Of a DNA stretch of 64,000 bases, positions 45,288 to 54,134 are shown piece after piece (the first letter of the stretch is position 1; every line of letters begins with the position of its first letter). A program made the position numbers and the translations under genes. The notes beneath the pieces were generated by a model that worked only from the letters and a program-made list of their open reading frames with translations, searched no databases and was not told where the DNA came from. This DNA comes from Bradyrhizobium xenonodulans (GTDB lineage: Bacteria; Pseudomonadota; Alphaproteobacteria; Rhizobiales; Xanthobacteraceae): positions 5,672,501-5,736,500 of the forward strand of contig NZ_CP089391.1 in the NCBI RefSeq assembly GCF_027594865.1. The letters run 5' to 3'.

Positions 45288-46012
45288 GCCTCGTCACCGA
45301 CGCTGCCGACAAGCCCACGCTTTACAAGCGCATCCGCGCCGACATCGAGAAGCGCATCCTGACCGGCGAATGGCCGCCCGGGCACCGCATCCCGTTCGAG
45401 CACGAGCTGGTCGCGCGCTATGGTTGCTCGCGCATGACGGTGAACAAGGCACTGTCGGAACTCGCACAGGCCGATTTGATCGAGCGGCGGCGGCGCGCCG
45501 GCTCCTTCGTGCGCCGGCCGCAGCACCAGTCGGCGGTGCTCAAGATCGCCGACATCCGCGCCGAGATCACCGCGCTCGGGCGCGCTTACGGCTACGAGCT
45601 GATCGGCCGCAAATTGCGGGCGGCCACCGCCGCCGACCGCGAGCGTCTTGGCGTCAAGAAAGCCGGCAAGGTGGTCGCGATCAGTTGCCGCCACAGCGCC
45701 GACAACGTACCGTTCGCGGTCGAGGATCGGTTGATCGATCTTGCCTCCGTGCCGGATGCGGCGGCTGCGGATTTCGCGCGTGAGCCGCCAGGCTCGTGGC
45801 TGCTTCATCATGTCCCGTGGACAGAGGCCGAGCACACGATCAGCGCCATCGTTGCGGACGATCGCACGGCGGAAGCGCTCGACATCAGCGTCGGCGCGCC
45901 CTGCCTCGTGATCGACCGCTATACCTGGCGGAGCGCGCGCACGATCACCGCAGTGCGCCTGCTCTATCCCGGTGACTCTCACCGCCTTGTCGCCCGATTC
46001 AAGGGAGGCTGA
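45284..46012 (+). CDS. hutC: Histidine-utilisation repressor HutC (GntR family)
   Basis: A 242-residue regulator. The N-terminal winged helix-turn-helix shows FEHELVARYGCSRMTVNKAL, and the C-terminal UTRA domain (from about residue 90) would sense urocanate. Its ATG overlaps the hutF stop (ATGA). It probably represses both hut transcripts through the palindrome at 43875. Confidence 0.94.
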   Translation: MSLVTDAADKPTLYKRIRADIEKRILTGEWPPGHRIPFEHELVARYGCSRMTVNKALSELAQADLIERRRRAGSFVRRPQHQSAVLKIADIRAEITALGRAYGYELIGRKLRAATAADRERLGVKKAGKVVAISCRHSADNVPFAVEDRLIDLASVPDAAAADFAREPPGSWLLHHVPWTEAEHTISAIVADDRTAEALDISVGAPCLVIDRYTWRSARTITAVRLLYPGDSHRLVARFKGG

Positions 46013-46118
46013 GAGAAGAATGTCGGCACAAATCGTGCAACGCTTCGGGCAACGGTCCATAGGGGCCGACAGAGATCAACAGGACGTCAATCCATCGATC
46101 GGCAAGAGGACGACAATC

Positions 46119-47063
46119 ATGCGTAGTTCGACAATTTTTGCGACAATCATTGCGCTTACGGCCGCCACGCCCGTGCTCGCCGACGACGTCAAGGTCGGCG
46201 TCGGCATTTCCGGCTGGACCGGCTTCGCGCCGCTGACGCTGGCGAAGGAGGCCGGCATCTTCAAGAAGAACGGCCTCGACGTCACCATCAAGAAGATCCC
46301 GCAGAAGGACCGCCACCTCGCGATCGCGTCCGGCGACGTCCAGTGCGCGGCGACGACCGTCGAGACCTGGATCTCCTGGAACGCCAACGGCGTTGCGACC
46401 AAGCAGATCTTCCAGCTCGACAAGAGCTACGGCGCCGACGGCATGGCCGTGCGCAACGACGTCACGTCGATCAAGGAGCTGAAGGGCAAGACCGTCGCGG
46501 CTTCCGCTCCCGGCACCTCGCCCTATTTCGCGCTGGCCTGGATGCTGAAGAAGAACGGCCTCACGGTGAAGGACGTCACCGTCGTGAACCTGGAGCCGGC
46601 CGCGGCCGCGCAGGCGTTCGTCTCCGGCCAAAACGATGCTGCAATGACCTATGAGCCGTATCTGTCGACGGTTCGCGCCGCGCCTGACAAGGGCAAGATC
46701 ATCGCGACCACGCTCGACTACCCCATGGTCATGGACACGTTCGGCTGCACGCCGAAATTCCTGACGGAGAACCCCAAGGCCGCGAAGGCGCTCGCCGACA
46801 GCTATTTCGAGGCGCTCGACATGATCGCCAAGGACCAGGCCAAGGCCTACGAGATCATGGGCGCCGACGTGAAGCAGAGCGGCGAGCAGTTCGGCAACTC
46901 GGCGAAATATCTGCGCTGGCAGGACAAGGCTGCGAACCAGAAGTTCTTCGCGGGCGACTTCCTGACCTTCAACAAGGAGGCCGCCGACCTCCTGCTCGAG
47001 ATCGGCATCATCAAGGCTGCGCCGAAGGTCGAAGACCTCTTCGACGCCAGCTACATCAAGTAA
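46119..47063 (+). CDS. ABC importer periplasmic binding protein (NMT1/TauA-like), hut-linked
   Basis: A 314-residue receptor with a signal peptide ending near PVLADD. The blocks GWTGFAPLTLAKEAGIF, SGDVQCAATTVETW and LKGKTVAASAPGTSPYF place it in the NMT1/TauA group. It heads an importer-hydrolase set directly after hutC (106-bp gap). Imported ligands could be histidine-related or ureide-like, judged only from context. A strong hairpin follows, which usually raises receptor mRNA relative to the permease. Confidence 0.85.
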   Translation: MRSSTIFATIIALTAATPVLADDVKVGVGISGWTGFAPLTLAKEAGIFKKNGLDVTIKKIPQKDRHLAIASGDVQCAATTVETWISWNANGVATKQIFQLDKSYGADGMAVRNDVTSIKELKGKTVAASAPGTSPYFALAWMLKKNGLTVKDVTVVNLEPAAAAQAFVSGQNDAAMTYEPYLSTVRAAPDKGKIIATTLDYPMVMDTFGCTPKFLTENPKAAKALADSYFEALDMIAKDQAKAYEIMGADVKQSGEQFGNSAKYLRWQDKAANQKFFAGDFLTFNKEAADLLLEIGIIKAAPKVEDLFDASYIK

Positions 47064-47077
47064 GTCCCCCAGGAGCC

Positions 47078-47105
47078 GCCGGCCCCGTCTCGCGGCGGGG
47101 CCGGC
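47078..47105 (+). promoter_or_regulatory. Intra-operon hairpin after the binding-protein gene
   Basis: A perfect 10-bp GC stem (GCCGGCCCCG, 47078-47087, with 47096-47105) lies between the receptor and permease genes and lacks a T-run. Hairpins at this place commonly protect receptor mRNA. Confidence 0.6.
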
Positions 47106-47132
47106 AAACTCGTTCATCGCCCGGATAGATCG

Positions 47133-47909
47133 TTGATGCGTCCTCTTGATCCCGTGACGTCGAAGCAGCGCGTGGCTTACGGCCTAGCGTTCTTCGTGGT
47201 GTTCGTTGCCCTCTGGTCGTGGGCGACGTTTGGCGGCCATGTGTCGAAAACCTTCCTCGCCAACCCGCTGACCATGGTGCAGGAAGGCTATGACCTGCTG
47301 GCCAAGCAGGGGTTCGTCTACGACATCGGCATGACGATCTGGCGCGTCGTCGGCGGCTTCGCGCTCGCCGCCGTCATCGCGGTGCCGCTCGGCGTTCTCA
47401 TGGGTGCGTACAAGCCGGTCGAAGCCTTCCTCGAGCCGTTCGTGTCCTTTGCGCGCTATCTTCCCGCCTCCGCGTTCATTCCGCTGTTGATCCTGTGGGC
47501 CGGCATCGGCGAATTGCAGAAGCTGCTCGTCATCTTCATCGGCTCGGTGTTCCAGGTCATCCTGATGGTCGCCGTGACCGTCGGCGCGACGCGCCGCGAC
47601 CTGGTCGAGGCCGCCTATACGCTCGGGGCCAGCGACCGCGGCGTCATCCGGCGCGTGCTGTTGCCGTCCTCCGCGCCCGAGATCGCGGAGATCCTGCGGC
47701 TGGTGCTGGGCTGGGCCTGGACCTACGTCATCGTCGCCGAGCTGATCGGCTCGTCCTCGGGCATCGGCCACATGATCACCGACAGCCAGGCTCTGCTCAA
47801 CACCGGCCAGATCATCTTCGGCATCATCGTGATCGGGCTGATCGGTCTGCTCTCGGACTTCATGTTCAAGGCGTTCAACGCCTGGCTGTTTCCGTGGAGG
47901 CTGGCATGA
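47133..47909 (+). CDS. ABC importer permease, hut-linked
   Basis: A 258-residue inner-membrane permease with about six membrane segments. The ATPase-docking loop is EAAYTLGASDRGVIRRVLLP. It belongs to the NitT/TauT type. It overlaps the ATPase gene by 4 bases and is 69 bases after the receptor gene. Confidence 0.88.
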   Translation: MMRPLDPVTSKQRVAYGLAFFVVFVALWSWATFGGHVSKTFLANPLTMVQEGYDLLAKQGFVYDIGMTIWRVVGGFALAAVIAVPLGVLMGAYKPVEAFLEPFVSFARYLPASAFIPLLILWAGIGELQKLLVIFIGSVFQVILMVAVTVGATRRDLVEAAYTLGASDRGVIRRVLLPSSAPEIAEILRLVLGWAWTYVIVAELIGSSSGIGHMITDSQALLNTGQIIFGIIVIGLIGLLSDFMFKAFNAWLFPWRLA

Positions 47910-48691
47910 CGACGCTAAAGATCGAACAGGTCTCGCGCACCTTCCCCGCGCGCCACGGCAACGCGCCGACCAGGGCGCTGGAGCCGACCGATCTCACCAT
48001 CGGCAATAACGACTTCGTCACCATCCTCGGCCCCTCCGGCTGCGGCAAGTCCACGCTGCTGCGCATCGTCGCCGGCCTCGATCGTCCGACCGGCGGGCGC
48101 GTCACGCTCGACGGGCGCGAGGTCACAGGCCCGGGCGCCGACCGCGGCATGGTGTTCCAATCCTACACGCTGTTTCCATGGCTGACCGTGCGCGAGAACA
48201 TCGCATTCGGCCTGCGCGAACGCGGCGTGTCCGAGGCGGAGCGCCACAAGATCGCCGATACCCTCATCCGTCAGGTCGGACTTGCCGGCTTCGAGAACCA
48301 TTGGCCCAAGCAGCTGTCCGGCGGCATGCAACAGCGCACCGCAATCGCCCGCGCGCTCGCCAATGATCCGAAGATTCTTTTGCTCGACGAACCCTTCGGC
48401 GCGCTCGACAACCAGACCCGCGCGCTGATGCAGGAGATGCTGCTCGGGATCTGGGAGCGCGACCAGAAGACCGTCCTGTTCGTCACCCACGACATCGAGG
48501 AAGCGATCTTCCTCGGCAGCCGCGTCATCGTGATGAGCGCGCGTCCCGGCCGGATCAAGGCCGAGATCAATGTGGACCTGCCGCATCCGCGCTCCTACAA
48601 GATCAAGACCACGCCCGAATTCGTCCAGCTCAAGGAACGGCTGGTCGAGGAAATCCGCACCGAGGCGCTGAAGGTTGCCGAACATGCCTGA
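47906..48691 (+). CDS. ABC importer ATPase, hut-linked
   Basis: A 261-residue ATP-binding subunit. Walker A is GPSGCGKST, the Q-loop is VFQSYTLFPW, the signature LSGGMQQR is canonical, Walker B is ILLLDEP followed by FGALD, and the switch His is in VTHDIEEA. It overlaps both neighbours (4 bases with the permease, 8 with the hydrolase), so importer and hydrolase are translated as a unit. Confidence 0.92.
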   Translation: MTTLKIEQVSRTFPARHGNAPTRALEPTDLTIGNNDFVTILGPSGCGKSTLLRIVAGLDRPTGGRVTLDGREVTGPGADRGMVFQSYTLFPWLTVRENIAFGLRERGVSEAERHKIADTLIRQVGLAGFENHWPKQLSGGMQQRTAIARALANDPKILLLDEPFGALDNQTRALMQEMLLGIWERDQKTVLFVTHDIEEAIFLGSRVIVMSARPGRIKAEINVDLPHPRSYKIKTTPEFVQLKERLVEEIRTEALKVAEHA

Positions 48692-49916
48692 CACCCAGCC
48701 GCGCGCCGATGGGGAACGCGTTCTCGCCGACCTCAATGCACTTCGGGCTATCGGCACCTACAAGACCGGCGTGCACAAGCCGACCTTCTCCGAGCCGCAC
48801 AAGCTTTCACTGGAGTGGCTGGTGCAGAAGCTGCCCGGGGCCGGCCTTTCGGCCGCGATCGACGGCATCGGTAACGTCTTCGGCACCAGCGCGAAGCCCG
48901 GGCCGAAGCTGCTGGCGGGCTCGCATCTGGAAAGCCAGAATTACGCCGGCTGGCTCGATGGCCCGCTCGGCGTCGTCTATGCGCTCGAAGCCGCCCGCGT
49001 GCTCAACGCCGATCCCTCCGTGAAAGGCGCGGTCGAGGTCGCCGCCTGGTGCGACGAGGAGGGGCACTTTGGTCATTTCCTCGGCTCGCGCTCTTACGTC
49101 GGCCAGGTGACCGAAGCCGACATCGACGCCGCACGCGACCGTACCAGCGGCCGCACCATGCGCGACGCCCTCGCCGATATGGGTCTCGCGGGACGCCCGC
49201 GCATCGCCGCCGAGCCGGGACGGCACGTCGGATATCTGGAGGCACATATCGAGCAGGGCGACACGCTCGAGAGCGGCAAGCTCGCGATCGGCGTCGTGAC
49301 CTCCATTGTCGGCATCTGGCAATACCAGATCAATTTCACTGGCGAGCAGAACCACGCCGGCACCACCCGCATGGCGGCGCGGAAGGATGCCGGGCTGGCG
49401 CTGGCCAAATTCTGCGTCGCAATCGACGAGCGCTTCCCCGGCGTGTGCGGACCACGCACCGTCTGGACCACCGGCCGCATCACGCTCGATCCCGGCGCGC
49501 CAAGCATCATTCCCGGTGGCGCCGAGATGCTATTCCAGATCCGCGACGACAATCCTGCCGCCATCGCGCGGCTGGAGGATCTGCTGCGGACCATGGCTGA
49601 TGAGGCCAGCGCGAAGGGCCCCTGCACCGTCGCCGTTACGAAGCTCCGCACCGGCGCGCCCGCCATGATGAATTCAGGCATTCAGGACGCAATCGAAGCT
49701 GCGAGCCAGGCCCTGGCTGACGGACGGTCGATCCGCATGCCGAGCGGCGCCGGCCACGATGCGCAGATGCTGGCGACCGTCATGCCCGCGGGCATGCTGT
49801 TCGTGCCGTCGATCGGCGGCATCAGCCACCACTGGACCGAGAATACCGCCGACGCCGACATCATCACCGGCGCACAGGTGTTCGTCGAGGCCTGCCGGCG
49901 GATTCTGGGCGGCTAG
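48684..49916 (+). CDS. M20-family amidohydrolase (allantoate/N-carbamoyl-amino-acid type)
   Basis: A 410-residue metal-dependent amidohydrolase. Metal ligands are expected in LLAGSHLESQNYAGWLDGPLG (His, Asp), CDEEGHFGH (Glu pair), EAHIEQG (His) and near the C-terminal GISHHWTE (His). The dimer or lid domain shows GEQNHAGTTRM. Known relatives hydrolyse allantoate, ureidoglycolate or N-carbamoyl amino acids. It is coupled to an importer in the hut locus, so its substrate may be what the importer brings in, or N-formylglutamate in place of missing HutG. Both are inferences. Confidence 0.85.
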   Translation: MPDTQPRADGERVLADLNALRAIGTYKTGVHKPTFSEPHKLSLEWLVQKLPGAGLSAAIDGIGNVFGTSAKPGPKLLAGSHLESQNYAGWLDGPLGVVYALEAARVLNADPSVKGAVEVAAWCDEEGHFGHFLGSRSYVGQVTEADIDAARDRTSGRTMRDALADMGLAGRPRIAAEPGRHVGYLEAHIEQGDTLESGKLAIGVVTSIVGIWQYQINFTGEQNHAGTTRMAARKDAGLALAKFCVAIDERFPGVCGPRTVWTTGRITLDPGAPSIIPGGAEMLFQIRDDNPAAIARLEDLLRTMADEASAKGPCTVAVTKLRTGAPAMMNSGIQDAIEAASQALADGRSIRMPSGAGHDAQMLATVMPAGMLFVPSIGGISHHWTENTADADIITGAQVFVEACRRILGG

Positions 49917-52426
49917 AACGACGTGCCGCCACCGAACCTGAACTCCTGGACGGTGTCGTATTTGCCCTTCGTGATCGGCACGGCATAGTCGAAGCGCAGC
50001 GGCCCGAACGGCGAGGCCCAGATCAGGCCGACGCCGACCGACGAGCGCACCGTGTTGCCGTCGTCATATTGCAGCCCGCAGGTCGGGCAGGCCTTGGTGT
50101 TGACTTCGCCGGTCGCCGTCCACGACGTCGGGCCCTGGTAGCCCCAGAGCGAGCCGGCATCGGCATAGACCGCGCCCTTCAGACCGACCTCCTTGGGCAG
50201 GAACCAGAACGGCATCTGCAGCTCCATCGAGGCGCCCCAGTATTTGGTGCCGCCGAGCGCATCGCCGCTCGAGCCCAGGCTCCAATAGGTGATGTCGCGC
50301 GGACCGATGCCGTTGGAGGCGAAGCCGCGCACGAGGTTCGGGCCCATCTGGAAGTGATCCAGCATGCGCAGATCCTGGTTGCCGAGCTTGCTGAGGAGAC
50401 CGCCCTGGAGATGGATCACGCTGATGATCTCGGACACGAGCGGCGTGTAGTATTTGGCGTCCAGCGCGGTCTTCAGATAGGTGACGTCGCCGCCGACGCC
50501 GGCGAAATCCTGCTTGAAGTCGACCAGCAAACCGTCGGTCGGGTTCTTGGTGTTGTCGAGCGTGTTGTAGGTCAGCGTGTAGCCGAGCGCCGACGTCCAG
50601 GTCGCGCCGTTCGCCAGTTCCTTGCGCACCGGCAGGCTCGACTCGCCGTCGCCGTAGCAGCCATAGCCGTAAACTCCAGAACTCGTGGAATTGGTCGGGT
50701 CGGCGCCGCCCAGCACGTTCTGGATGTAGGCCGGCGTCGGGTTGAAGGCGAGCGAACTGTTCGCCGCGTTGTTGTTACAGTTGTTGTAGGCGCTCGCGAG
50801 CGAGATGCTCTGCTGATAGAGCGAATAGCGGAGCTGGAGCGAGAGGTCCTCCCGCAATGCGAGGCCGATGCGCGGCGAGAAGCCCAGCGTCGTTACGCCG
50901 TAGCTCGTATAGCTGTTCGATTTCTGCTGCTTCCAATAAGTGTCGAACCCGAGAGCCATCCGGTAGTCGAGCAGATAGGGCTCGACGAAGGACAACGATA
51001 TGCCGCGCGAATACTGCCCGTAGGTGACGGACGCCTTGGCATAGAGTCCCTTGCCGAGCAAATTGCGCTCGGAGATCGAGACTTCTGCGAGCGCGCCGTC
51101 GCTGGTGGAATAGCCGCCCGAGATCGAGAAGTCGCCGGTCGATTTCTCTTCCATGTCGACGATCAGGATGACGCGGTCACTCGAGGAGCCCGGCTCGGCG
51201 ACGATCTTGACGCTCTTGAAATAGTCGAGGTTCTTCAGCCGCCGTTCGGCACGGTCGACCAGCGCGCGGTTGTAGGCATCTCCTTCCGAGATGTCGAACT
51301 CGCGCCGGATCACGTAGTCGCGCGTCCGCGTGTTGCCGCGCAGGTTGATGCGTTCGACATAGGTCCGCGGGCCCTCGTCGACATTGAACACGACGGACAC
51401 CGTGTGCGCCTCGAAATTGCGGTCGCCGCCCGGCCGCACCAGGGCGAACGCATAGCCGCGGCGCGAGGCCTCGATCTGCATCTCCTCGGTCGACTTCTCG
51501 AGCGATTCGACGTTGTAGAGGGCGCCGACATGGACGCGCGAAAGGCTGCGCAGCGACGCTGCGTCGAAATTGGGAATGCTGGAACGGAAATCGACCGAGC
51601 CGACGCGGTACTGCTGGCCTTCCTCGATCTTGAAAGTGACGAGAAAGCCCTTCTTCTCCGGATCATATTCGGTGAGCGCGGCCACGACCTGGACGTCGGC
51701 AAAGCCGTTCTTGAGATAGAAACGGCGGATCAGGTCGCGGTCGGCCTCGACGCGATCGGGATCATAGAGGTCGTTGTTGCCGAGAAAACTGAGCAGATTG
51801 CTCTCGTGCGTCTTGATCACGTCGCGCAGGCGCGAGGCCGAGAAGGCGCTGTTGCCGATGAACTCGACCGATTTGACGCCGGTCTTGACGCCTTCCTCGA
51901 TCGTGAAGATGAGATCGACGCGGCTGCTCGGCTGCTCGATGATTTCAGGGGTGACGCGTACGTCGTAGCGGCCCGAGCGGCGGTAGATCTCGGCAATGCG
52001 CAGCGTGTCGGACTGCACCAGCGCCCGCGAGAAGGCCCCGCGTGGCTTGGACTGGATTTCCGCAGAAAGCTGCTCGTCCTTGATCTTCTTGTTGCCCTCG
52101 AACGCGATGCGGCCGATCACGGCATTTTCGACCACCGACACCACGATGCGGCCGCCGGCGCGGCTGATCTTCACGTCCTGAAACAGGCCGGTCCCGATCA
52201 GCGCCTTGAGGCCCTCGTCGATCGCGGGCTGATCGAGCCGCCCACCGGGACCGGGCCGGAAATAAGAGCGGACCGTCTCGGCCTCGACGCGGCGATTGCC
52301 TTCGACGACGATGGTCTCGGCAGCCTGCGCGGCCGCCGGCTGCGGCCATAGCGCAAAGGGAAGTGAACTTGCAATCGATACGCCGCTCACCACCGCAACG
52401 ATCAGCCAGGCCCGCAAAAACGACAT
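49913..52426 (-). CDS. bamA: BamA/Omp85-family outer-membrane assembly protein
   Basis: An 837-residue protein. The signal peptide starts at the ATG at 52426 with TTGAGG upstream; the frame continues open for 114 codons further up without a signal. Five POTRA domains follow (about residues 35-430; the first begins IVVEGNRRVEAETV), then a 16-strand barrel ending GGGTSF. BamA inserts barrel proteins into the outer membrane. Here it stands alone, outside the usual rseP-bamA-lpxD group, so it may be a second copy. It overlaps the convergent hydrolase gene by 4 bases. Confidence 0.93.
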   Translation of the reverse strand: MSFLRAWLIVAVVSGVSIASSLPFALWPQPAAAQAAETIVVEGNRRVEAETVRSYFRPGPGGRLDQPAIDEGLKALIGTGLFQDVKISRAGGRIVVSVVENAVIGRIAFEGNKKIKDEQLSAEIQSKPRGAFSRALVQSDTLRIAEIYRRSGRYDVRVTPEIIEQPSSRVDLIFTIEEGVKTGVKSVEFIGNSAFSASRLRDVIKTHESNLLSFLGNNDLYDPDRVEADRDLIRRFYLKNGFADVQVVAALTEYDPEKKGFLVTFKIEEGQQYRVGSVDFRSSIPNFDAASLRSLSRVHVGALYNVESLEKSTEEMQIEASRRGYAFALVRPGGDRNFEAHTVSVVFNVDEGPRTYVERINLRGNTRTRDYVIRREFDISEGDAYNRALVDRAERRLKNLDYFKSVKIVAEPGSSSDRVILIVDMEEKSTGDFSISGGYSTSDGALAEVSISERNLLGKGLYAKASVTYGQYSRGISLSFVEPYLLDYRMALGFDTYWKQQKSNSYTSYGVTTLGFSPRIGLALREDLSLQLRYSLYQQSISLASAYNNCNNNAANSSLAFNPTPAYIQNVLGGADPTNSTSSGVYGYGCYGDGESSLPVRKELANGATWTSALGYTLTYNTLDNTKNPTDGLLVDFKQDFAGVGGDVTYLKTALDAKYYTPLVSEIISVIHLQGGLLSKLGNQDLRMLDHFQMGPNLVRGFASNGIGPRDITYWSLGSSGDALGGTKYWGASMELQMPFWFLPKEVGLKGAVYADAGSLWGYQGPTSWTATGEVNTKACPTCGLQYDDGNTVRSSVGVGLIWASPFGPLRFDYAVPITKGKYDTVQEFRFGGGTSF

Positions 52427-52676
52427 TCCACACCTCAAGAGAACCTCGCCTGCTCTGAAACGGGAACGCTGTGGCCGCGGTGTGGCTTGGAGATTGCCGC
52501 ATTGTTTCTGCGCGTTGAATTTCATTCGGAGGGCCGATCGCGGCCGCAGCGCGGAGAGACAATTGCTGCGGCGATTGAGCAGCTCGCGGGCTCTTGGGTT
52601 CAGCAACATCGCGCAACAGGCGAATCCTTTACAGGCCCTTAAGCCGGTGCGAGAGGCGACCACATCAGGAACTCGC

Positions 52677-53060
52677 ATGGGGCATTTGCCGATGAACGCG
52701 CTTGTCATGACCAGGACCGTGCTGGTCGCCCTCCTCGCCTCGACCCTCACCGCGCATGCCGCAACCACCGGTAAGCGCGATCGACAACAAACGACACAAA
52801 ATGCCGTCTATGAATACGGCCCGCGCGGCCCGAACCATTCCTACCAATCAGGTCCGCACACGCGCATCTATGTGAGCAAGCGGTCGTGGCTGGATGGCGG
52901 GACCGAGGTGCTGCCCGGCGAGCGCAAGTTCACCGACTACGCCTTGCCGCCCGGCACCTCCTTCGCACGCGGCAACAACAACCGGCCGCTCGACCGCCAG
53001 CCCCTGAGCCCCGACTCGGATCTGGGCGGATTTGCGCAGCGAATTCCGATTTCGTGGTGA
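52677..53060 (+). CDS. Exported protein of unknown function
   Basis: A 127-residue protein with AGGA 6 bases before the ATG at 52677; ATGs at 52692 and 52707 are alternatives. A signal peptide (MTRTVLVALLASTLTAHA) follows. The mature part is polar, rich in Arg, Tyr, Gly and Pro (EYGPRGPNHSYQSGPHTR), and ends GFAQRIPISW. It is divergent from bamA across 250 bp. No domain was recognised. Confidence 0.6.
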   Translation: MGHLPMNALVMTRTVLVALLASTLTAHAATTGKRDRQQTTQNAVYEYGPRGPNHSYQSGPHTRIYVSKRSWLDGGTEVLPGERKFTDYALPPGTSFARGNNNRPLDRQPLSPDSDLGGFAQRIPISW

Positions 53061-53080
53061 GAGGGCTCCGTCTCCACGCC

Positions 53081-53165
53081 GTCATTGCGAGGAGCCCTTG
53101 CGACGAAGCAATCCAGAATTCCACAACGAAGAGATTCTGGATTGCTTCGCTGCGCTCGCAATGAC
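53081..53165. repeat. Palindromic intergenic repeat
   Basis: GTCATTGCGAG at one end and CTCGCAATGAC (53155-53165) at the other, with inner arms GCAATCCAGAA and TTCTGGATTGC, form one long imperfect hairpin. It follows the gene at 52677 by 20 bases. I recognise the type as a dispersed Bradyrhizobium repeat. Confidence 0.8.
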
Positions 53166-53202
53166 GGAGCATGAGGCGGCAGCACAATTCTCCGACGTGC
53201 TC

Positions 53203-53294
53203 TCGTAGGATGGGTAGAGCGCAGCGAAACCCATCAACGCTTTCGTCCTCGCGGATACATGATGGGCTTCGCAAGTGCTCTACCCATCCTACGA
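53203..53294. repeat. Palindromic intergenic repeat
   Basis: The outer arms TCGTAGGATGGGTAGAGC (53203-53220) and 53277-53294 pair perfectly over 18 bp. Inner arms (GCGAAACCCATC against GATGGGCTTCGC) pair imperfectly. It has the same design as the element at 5351-5440. Confidence 0.8.
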
Positions 53295-54134
53295 CTTCCC
53301 AGACGCACCTTCGCAATCTCGCGGCGCATTTCGCCCGAGCTTTGCCTGGTCTCGCTACCCTCTTGAGCCAAGAGGGCGCAGGGAAGGCCGGGTGCTGACC
53401 TCGCACCCGCGGTCCGCTGCGCGAAGATGTAGCGCAGGAAACCGCACAGCAGCATACAGGTGGTGCCAATCACTCGGCCTTCCCTGCGCGATGGTTGGAC
53501 GGCTTATGCCGTGCTCTCCCGGGGGCCGAACTTTCCCTCTGGCCTCCCTCGCCTTCGCGAATTGGATGATGCTGTCCGCCCGGTTGGGCTCGCACACACC
53601 TCCGCGAAAGCTTGACCCTAGCAACGACGGCCAGGACCACACGGTTTTGCCGTACGCACGGCCCGCCATTTCGCCGCAGTTTTCCCGACCCTGTCGACGG
53701 AGCCGAAAACTTACAGACGAGACGAAGCCTGACAGCGCCGTTCGTCCGCACGCGGTTTCGAACTCACGGGGGCTACCCGCCCTGCCCGTACCCTCTCGTG
53801 CCGACGCTGCCGCGTCCACCGCAAGCCCGGCTCGCGAAAATGACGACCACAAGATCGCCCCTCAAGGATGAGCCGGGATGGCCGACACATACGTCAAAAC
53901 CGAATTTCGGTAAAGCGGAATATTTTCGCGCGTGCGGATTGACAGCCTTGCAGGTGTTTTGCCCGACGGGCAGCCCGGCGAGATGCCAGGCAACATCTGT
54001 TTACATCCAGCAACATTCCATCTGCCGAAAGGCCACGATCGCCCGGCTAATGGTTCCAGCCTCGCCCTGTGCCCCTCGAAGGCCGCGGGCACTCCCTCCT
54101 TCCGGAGCGGGGCCAATGGATTTCAGCCGATTTG
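53295..54134. other. Gene-poor, repeat-like stretch before the efflux operon
   Basis: About 840 bases without a credible gene. All frames are broken or of odd composition (Ser, Arg and Pro rich without domain features). The text resembles dispersed intergenic repeat DNA of this genus that is often called as spurious short genes. The promoter of the efflux operon must lie near its right end. From about 53890 to 54010 the sequence is less GC-rich. Confidence 0.5.

Noticed and set aside
52427..52768. An N-terminal extension of BamA by 114 codons
   Set aside because: The signal peptide starts at 52426; the extension is Arg/Cys rich and would block export.
53234..53871. Several short frames on both strands in the repeat-like stretch
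   Set aside because: They overlap each other, have odd composition and look like translated repeat DNA often miscalled as genes.
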